Shown: positions 19,107 through 23,322 of the stretch, one piece after another
Layout of the letters: every line of letters starts with the position of its first letter
Position numbering within the stretch: position 1 is the first letter of the stretch
Source: a virus
Virus record (IMG/VR): IMGVR_UViG_3300023292_000289
Location: 1 to 23,322 of that record
Length of the DNA: 23,322 nt
Reading direction: 5' to 3' (one strand)
The notes under the pieces: model-generated
Seen by the model: only the letters and a program-made list of their open reading frames with translations
The model's database searches: none
Told to the model about the DNA's origin: nothing
Program-made: the position numbers and the translations under genes

Positions 19107-19585
19107 CTTGAATTAGCATCTGCTTCATCAAGTATTGCCTGTGCTTGTTCAACTAGACTACCTGGGAATTTAGAAAACATTGAAATATTTTGTTCTATTG
19201 CAGATTCATAGGCTTTTTCTGGGGGAGAAGTCCAGGTCAGTGTACCTGTCGGTGTGGCTTCATATTCAACATTGAATGCGTCCGTGTTAGGTCGCTGACC
19301 ATCAATACCTTTATCAAGATATGACGCAAGAAATGATGCGTAGTTAATAAGATCTACACACGAATCTTTCATTGACTCGTGATTTACGTCCGCATTAGGA
19401 TTGGCTTTTAACCAATCTATAAGAGAGCGAAGTCTGAGCATTTTCATGTTCATGACTTCATAAATTGTCTCTATCCCGCGCGGGTAATAATCTGCTTGTC
19501 GAACGCTCGAAACACTATGTTGATAATCCTCACCCTTAGATTTTTGTAATGCTAGGGCTTCTTCTAATACTTCTGCTGGTTTCAT
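19103..19585 (-). CDS. DUF1599/Nmad1-like protein
   Basis: The N-terminal 93 residues have the pattern KGEDYQ...RGIETIYEVMNMKMLRLRSLIDWL...ESMKDSCVDLINYASFLASYL. This resembles the DUF1599 family, also named nucleotide modification associated domain 1, found beside base-modifying enzymes in phages. The acidic and Asn residues (Glu43, Asp74, Asp78, Asn81) resemble the metal site of all-alpha NTP pyrophosphohydrolases. A 65-residue C-terminal tail shows no motif. It is the first gene after promoter P6, with AAAGGA before its ATG, and is followed by the cytidylyltransferase-like and TS-fold genes. This neighbourhood supports a nucleotide-modification role. Assignment is by eye. Confidence 0.75.
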   Translation of the reverse strand: MKPAEVLEEALALQKSKGEDYQHSVSSVRQADYYPRGIETIYEVMNMKMLRLRSLIDWLKANPNADVNHESMKDSCVDLINYASFLASYLDKGIDGQRPNTDAFNVEYEATPTGTLTWTSPPEKAYESAIEQNISMFSKFPGSLVEQAQAILDEADANSR

Positions 19586-19602
19586 TTTATTTCCTTTAAT
19601 CT

Positions 19603-19634
19603 ATTATATCAAAAATATTTGTTACTGTAAACCC
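19603..19634 (-). promoter_or_regulatory. Early-type promoter P6 (strong consensus)
   Basis: GGGTTTACA (19634-19626), exactly 17 bp, then a perfect TATAAT (19608-19603), with TTGA before it. The first G of the element is the last base of the upstream TAG stop codon. It is the best sigma70-like promoter in the window and opens the unit starting with the DUF1599-like gene at 19585. Confidence 0.85.
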
Positions 19635-20188
19635 TAAAAATTTAATTTCCATTCAGGAATCCACCACTCATGGCGTTGACTTTTTTCTTCTATAAATTGA
19701 CTCGGTTCTAATGTGGTAACAACCTTTTGAGCATCCCAAACACCTAGAAATTCAAATGTTATTTTATCCCCAATTTGTAATAATTGATCTTCAGGTCTTT
19801 TACAAAACTGTCTATAAAAAAGAAAATCTGTTAATAGCTCATCATCTATAGCACATTGAAACCAGGCTTTCTTACTATGTTTTCCAACATTATAATGTCT
19901 ACCTTTTATACATTTAAAATCGGTTAAAGACACCTCACCGTTCATAGGAAACCTTGAATCGTATTCAATATAATGTTCAAACTTATTATTTCTGGGATCT
20001 TTTTTCGGTGCAAATGCTGCATTTGTTATATTAATTTTTGATTCTAAAATAGTATAATCAATACCTTTTTTAGAATCTGCCCAACGCTTTTTATGTTGGA
20101 TTTCACGTTCATTTATCCACCATTGATCAACGACGATTTCCGTACTATTAATAGCTTTTTTTAGAGTTTCAATTGTTTTTATATGCAT
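19634..20188 (-). CDS. Hypothetical protein (184 aa)
   Basis: The 184-residue protein begins MHIKTIETLKKAINSTEIVV and is rich in Trp, Lys and aromatic residues (VDQWWINEREIQHKKRW near the start, HEWWIPEWKLNF at the end). The middle looks beta-rich (YIEYDSRFPMNGEVSLTDFKCIKGRHYNV; DKITFEFLGVWDAQKVV). There is no signal peptide and no known motif. It overlaps the primase-like gene by 20 bp, so it is likely co-translated with it, and it ends at promoter P6. A replication accessory role is possible from context only. Confidence 0.65.
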   Translation of the reverse strand: MHIKTIETLKKAINSTEIVVDQWWINEREIQHKKRWADSKKGIDYTILESKINITNAAFAPKKDPRNNKFEHYIEYDSRFPMNGEVSLTDFKCIKGRHYNVGKHSKKAWFQCAIDDELLTDFLFYRQFCKRPEDQLLQIGDKITFEFLGVWDAQKVVTTLEPSQFIEEKSQRHEWWIPEWKLNF

Positions 20189-21164
20189 ATTCTATCGCCC
20201 TGTCGGCCTCCACTTTTAATGGTCTGGTTTCGTACCAATTCCCATTTTCCATATCAAGTTCTCTACATAGATCAACAATCTGATCTGTACTAATAGGATA
20301 CTCCTTTTTAACTGCTTGAGACGCAATTGCAACCATAATTTGATATAGTTTAAGATACCAACCAGTTCCTGTAATTCCTGCATATTCATCCGCCATTTTA
20401 TTTGGAAAGAATGGACAATCACGATAACCTGTCCAGGTATAATCGGTATTGTTCATATTTGATTTTTTATGTTTAATTATATTCTGTTGAATATCTCTTG
20501 GTAATCTATCCACAAATGAGCCACGAATAGCTTTATCTACAAAAGGATATTTTGCGATAATAATATCTGGGTCCATAACACTACCAGATTTGTTACTAAA
20601 AATGAAATTGTGGCTACCATCATAAAGAGCAGGGATGTAAAACATACGAGATAAATCTTTAGTTTGTTTATCCCCAATAGAGCCAATTTCGGAGTTGAGA
20701 GCGTACCAGAAAGCTTTAATCGAAGTGTTTTTAAGTGATTTTGTAAGGGGAAATACCAACCTAAACTTAGGATGCCCAACGCTACTACTAGCGGTGGAGT
20801 AACAAACATAATTATAATTTCCCAGTTTATTAAATAACTCATCTTCTAAATTTCCCTCAAATATATGATCGTCAACATCAACTGCTGCCCAACCGTCCCA
20901 TGATACTACATTTACATTTTTTCTGTGATAGTATGGGGTTACAATTTTCTTACTAGGTTCTTTTAGTGCGTCAGGGTGATGCATAGCAGAATTATCATCC
21001 ACAAATAATGCGGGTGATAATAGCTGTGCATCTTTTTTATTCTTTAAGGGTCTTTTTGATAAATCATAAAGGAACTTTTCAAATTTACTAAAATCTTCAA
21101 ATGTCATTCTTTTATGAGTTGTATTATCGTAAATACTCTTAAAAAATGTTACTGAGACTTCCAT
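20169..21164 (-). CDS. Primase-like protein (archaeo-eukaryotic primase fold, tentative)
   Basis: The 331-residue protein has the two short motifs expected of AEP-type primases in the right order. One is a DxD-like GWAAVDVDDH (Asp96-Val-Asp98) in the first half; the other is an SxH-like STASSSVGHPKFRLVFPL (Ser128 to His131, Arg135) about 30 residues later. Its C-terminal third (GYRDCPFFPNKMADEYAGI...YQIMVAIASQAVKKEYPISTDQIVDLCRELD...RAIEYAYKNN) resembles the helical PriCT-type end of phage primases. It would lay primers for the polymerase encoded just upstream, in place of a DnaG-type gp61, which is not in this window. The ATG has GAGG 6 nt upstream. The fold assignment is by motif only. Confidence 0.65.
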   Translation of the reverse strand: MEVSVTFFKSIYDNTTHKRMTFEDFSKFEKFLYDLSKRPLKNKKDAQLLSPALFVDDNSAMHHPDALKEPSKKIVTPYYHRKNVNVVSWDGWAAVDVDDHIFEGNLEDELFNKLGNYNYVCYSTASSSVGHPKFRLVFPLTKSLKNTSIKAFWYALNSEIGSIGDKQTKDLSRMFYIPALYDGSHNFIFSNKSGSVMDPDIIIAKYPFVDKAIRGSFVDRLPRDIQQNIIKHKKSNMNNTDYTWTGYRDCPFFPNKMADEYAGITGTGWYLKLYQIMVAIASQAVKKEYPISTDQIVDLCRELDMENGNWYETRPLKVEADRAIEYAYKNN

Positions 21165-21552
21165 GATTACCCTCGTGCGATGGTCCAGTCCAACCTTCAG
21201 GTTTAATAAGATCTGGGAGACCCATTGGATTTGGTCGACCTTCTTTTACGCCTGGATTTTTTGCCATATTTGCAGCTAGAACATTATCCCACGCTTTATT
21301 CGCATCGACGCCAAATACATCGAGGGTTCCAATTGCGAAGACACACAGATCAATAATTCCATCTACAATTTCTTCTGGATCCTGGTTAAATACAGCATCG
21401 TCAGTTTCTGTCATTTCCTCCGCGAGCATACTGACCCTGAAGTTTAAATATTGCATCATAAGTTTTTTATCATCGCTATTTTTAACAAACCATTCATGAA
21501 CGCCAAACTTCGCGTGCATGTCGGCAATATCTTTTACCCAATTATTACTCAT
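21139..21552 (-). CDS. MazG/PRA-PH-like nucleotide pyrophosphohydrolase
   Basis: The 137-residue protein shows the all-alpha NTP pyrophosphatase metal motif. MLAEEMTETDDAV (Glu45, Glu46, Glu49) is followed by EEIVDGIIDLCVFAIGTL (Glu61, Asp64, Asp68), with the C-terminal ANMAKNPGVKEGRPNPMGLPDLIKPEGW seen in phage phosphoribosyl-ATP pyrophosphohydrolase-like proteins. Such enzymes hydrolyse (d)NTPs to monophosphates; in phages they trim the nucleotide pool or remove unwanted dNTPs during base modification. It overlaps the primase-like gene by 26 bp and is coupled by ATGA to the gene upstream. Confidence 0.8.
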   Translation of the reverse strand: MSNNWVKDIADMHAKFGVHEWFVKNSDDKKLMMQYLNFRVSMLAEEMTETDDAVFNQDPEEIVDGIIDLCVFAIGTLDVFGVDANKAWDNVLAANMAKNPGVKEGRPNPMGLPDLIKPEGWTGPSHEGNHGSLSNIF

Positions 21553-21908
21553 TTAGTTGTCTCTCCATTTGGTGTTATTCGGTGGTATAATACTTTGTCA
21601 GGATTTACAATAACTAAGTCACCACCTTGAAGGTGTAGACCTAATGTTGTATCATTTGCCGTATAACCAACAAGATCATATAAGGTTAAAGAATGACCTG
21701 ATTCAAATTGAATTTTTCTTTTAGATTCTTTTACTTCATTAATATTCAACGTTTTTTCCTTTGAAAATTTAGATCCACGTTTTGCGATGAAAGCGTCGGG
21801 AAATTTAGCTTTCACTTGTGAAAAATTACATTCGTTTGCTTCTGTTTGAGAGCGACATCGATTTTTATCGCCTATACCACAGAATGCGCACGTTGGTTCA
21901 ATACTCAT
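21549..21908 (-). CDS. Hypothetical Cys-rich N-terminus protein (119 aa)
   Basis: The N-terminus has four Cys with zinc-finger-like spacing (CAFCGIGDKNRCRSQTEANEC: 7, 10, 18, 27). A basic segment (KFSKEKTLNINEVKESKRKI) and a small beta-domain (HSLTLYDLVGYTANDTTLGLHLQGGDLVIV) follow. The family is unknown; a zinc-stabilised nucleic-acid-binding protein is plausible. The only start in frame is the ATG at 21908, which overlaps the -10 of promoter P7 (TAGTATG) and has no good ribosome binding site. Transcripts from P7 would therefore lack this start, and the protein must be made from read-through of the polymerase transcript, or the promoter start differs from expectation. Confidence 0.65.
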   Translation of the reverse strand: MSIEPTCAFCGIGDKNRCRSQTEANECNFSQVKAKFPDAFIAKRGSKFSKEKTLNINEVKESKRKIQFESGHSLTLYDLVGYTANDTTLGLHLQGGDLVIVNPDKVLYHRITPNGETTK

Positions 21909-21938
21909 ACTATCACACTTTCTAATGTTTGTAAACCC
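21907..21938 (-). promoter_or_regulatory. Early-type promoter P7, after the DNA polymerase gene
   Basis: GGGTTTACA (21938-21930), exactly 17 bp, then TAGTAT (21912-21907), with TGTGA before it as in P3. Its first G is the last base of the polymerase TAG stop, the same arrangement as P6. The -10 overlaps the next gene's ATG. Confidence 0.65.
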
Positions 21939-23322
21939 TAGACAAAAAAGTCTTCAAGGGTATCTTTTTCTTCTACCGACCAACCAACAGCTTCTAATAT
22001 CTGTGTGATAGGAACAATAAACGATTTTTCAAATTGCATATTATAATCAATATAATCATCCAGATTTAATTCTTTTGGTAAGAAGTCCGGAAATGCAACT
22101 ACATTTGATTTAACTGGATTTGGTAACAAAAGATATGAGAATTTAATCTTATTACCGTTTCGAATTATTTCATACTGCTTATCAAGTTTGGCCTTTTCAA
22201 TTGCCTTATTAAAAGTCATACTCGCGCGTACCTGAATAGGTGTACCCTTTTTATGACCCCAGTTACCTTTTAACCATTTAGTGATGTTATTCACGCCGCG
22301 TGGGAATGCCACTTTATCTGCTGGTAGGCTTTTAAACTCTCTCTTGAAATCCTGAATGAATTTTCGTGTTTCTTCCTCAGAACCATTAATAATGATTTTG
22401 AATACTTCTTTAAATTTATCACGAACCACTTCTGGTGTTGATGATTTAATGGCCTCAATTCCAACCATTTTAAGCTTAGGTTCAGCGTATCGAACACCTT
22501 CATTATCGAGTACATTAAGAATATATCTTTTCTTGGCGACCCAAATACCCTTATCGGCTATTGCCTCTCTGTCCATAACCATTCTATTCTCATAAGAATT
22601 CATGGCTACGTGAAGTTCGGCAAATGCTTTTTCAAAAATAGGTTCAAAATGTTTTTCACATATTTTTGATAGTGCATCAACCGGATTTTTTGGATTCAGT
22701 TTTTGAACTAGTGGATCAAAGTTAACATAAAGAGAGTCGGTGTCAATAGCAATTACATAATCAACATCTTTTGTTTTCATCACTTTATTCATTTCAAGAT
22801 TTAGTTCTTTCTCTGCCCATTGAATAGCTAACTGACCTGTTAATGTGATACCCTCGGCAATCGCAAGATCAAAATATCTGAAATACTTATTACCAATAGC
22901 ACCATAAAAGCTGTTCATGAGAATTTTGATCGCCTGCTGTTCATTATATAGCTGACCTTCAAGATTAACAAGTTCTTTTGTTTTATTTTTTTGAATCTCT
23001 TTTTGGGTATCAAGCATTTTACCCTTAACGATTTTTCTTCGACCATAATAGTCTCGAATAACTTGTGGGAATACACCTTCAAAATCATTTGTAAATGTTG
23101 CACCATTACAAGCTACCGACATACCCTCCACTTTAGGTATATTACCGGCAAGATAATGTGCTACTCCACCATATATTGGGTTTGATGGATCATTTATAAT
23201 TGACTCTGGTGACATGTTCCACTGTGCAATAATATTAGGATAAAGTGATGCAAGGTCAAATGAAACCACCCAACGGTATTGACCCGGTTTGACTTCTTTT
23301 ACATACCCGCCAGGATATTCTA
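21938..23322 (-). CDS. 43: Family B DNA polymerase (T4 gp43 type), 5' part missing
   Basis: The frame is open to the right edge; residues before the first visible Val-Val-Ser read EYPGGYVKEVKPGQYRW, so the protein continues beyond the window and the GTG at 23269 is internal. The palm motifs are present in order: motif A SFDLASLYPNII, motif B KILMNSFYGAIGNKYFRYFD, motif C AIDTDSLYVNF. The N-terminal and 3'-5' exonuclease domains lie outside. The C-terminus ends DTLEDFFV, which has the look of the sliding-clamp-binding tail of gp43. This is the phage replicative polymerase. Its TAG stop overlaps promoter P7 by one base. Confidence 0.95.
   Translation of the reverse strand, partial: EYPGGYVKEVKPGQYRWVVSFDLASLYPNIIAQWNMSPESIINDPSNPIYGGVAHYLAGNIPKVEGMSVACNGATFTNDFEGVFPQVIRDYYGRRKIVKGKMLDTQKEIQKNKTKELVNLEGQLYNEQQAIKILMNSFYGAIGNKYFRYFDLAIAEGITLTGQLAIQWAEKELNLEMNKVMKTKDVDYVIAIDTDSLYVNFDPLVQKLNPKNPVDALSKICEKHFEPIFEKAFAELHVAMNSYENRMVMDREAIADKGIWVAKKRYILNVLDNEGVRYAEPKLKMVGIEAIKSSTPEVVRDKFKEVFKIIINGSEEETRKFIQDFKREFKSLPADKVAFPRGVNNITKWLKGNWGHKKGTPIQVRASMTFNKAIEKAKLDKQYEIIRNGNKIKFSYLLLPNPVKSNVVAFPDFLPKELNLDDYIDYNMQFEKSFIVPITQILEAVGWSVEEKDTLEDFFV

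Noticed and set aside
20216-20422. Second minus-strand frames inside the primase-like, helicase and polymerase genes
   Set aside because: They lie wholly within genes supported by family motifs and show no motif or start signal of their own.
23269-23271. GTG at 23269 as a start of the polymerase gene
   Set aside because: The frame stays open upstream and encodes the conserved sequence expected before motif A, so the gene simply runs off the window.
1-23322. CRISPR arrays, insertion sequences, integrase or attachment sites
   Set aside because: No regularly spaced repeats, transposase or integrase motifs, or long terminal repeats were seen on either strand.

Overview
This window is a compact, AT-rich stretch of a T4-like (myovirus-type) phage genome. 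Every gene I can support lies on the minus strand, packed with 1-8 bp or ATGA overlaps, so transcription runs from position 23322 towards 1. The T4-type replication genes occur in T4 order: a family B DNA polymerase (gp43 type, right edge), a thymidylate-synthase-fold protein where T4 has gene 42, a UvsX recombinase, a small protein where T4 has gene 40, and a DnaB-type helicase (gp41). The host is probably an alphaproteobacterium, most likely marine. The evidence is a two-piece (circularly permuted) tmRNA gene of the alphaproteobacterial type with an ANDN... tag, and a GapR/DUF2312 protein, a family typical of Alphaproteobacteria. I cannot name the phage or the host genus.

Right third (about 11.2-23.3 kb): replication and nucleotide metabolism. 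In transcription order: DNA polymerase, a Cys-rich small protein, a MazG/PRA-PH-like pyrophosphohydrolase, an archaeo-eukaryotic-primase-like protein, an unknown protein, a DUF1599/Nmad1-like protein, a cytidylyltransferase-like protein, a thymidylate-synthase/dCMP-hydroxymethylase-fold protein, a glutamine-dependent asparagine synthetase, dCMP deaminase, a short nucleotide-sugar dehydrogenase, UvsX, a small protein, the gp41 helicase, a basic small protein and ThyX. ThyX and dCMP deaminase already account for dTMP supply. The TS-fold enzyme, which has Asp where TS has its dUMP-selective Asn, is therefore a candidate for making a modified cytosine nucleotide.

Middle (about 8.4-11.2 kb): a secreted SleB-type cell wall hydrolase, four small conserved-looking genes (two of them 46 and 58 codons long), the permuted tmRNA gene, a small unknown gene, the GapR-like gene, and a short outer-membrane-beta-barrel-like gene followed by a strong terminator.

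Left third (1-8.4 kb): accessory genes. These are a fatty acid desaturase, a short PLP aminotransferase-like protein, six consecutive genes that carry all or part of the 2-oxoglutarate/Fe(II) oxygenase HxD...H signature, an exported ClpP-like protease, a SAM methyltransferase, a possible acyltransferase, a membrane/coiled-coil protein and small unknowns.

Two promoter classes can be read directly. Seven early, sigma70-like sites follow GGGTTTACA, 17 bp (18-20 bp in two cases), then TATAAT-like, usually placed right at the stop codon of the upstream gene. A second class matches the T4-type late motif NATAAATA, in front of the desaturase, the beta-barrel gene, the membrane protein and, twice in tandem, the tmRNA gene.
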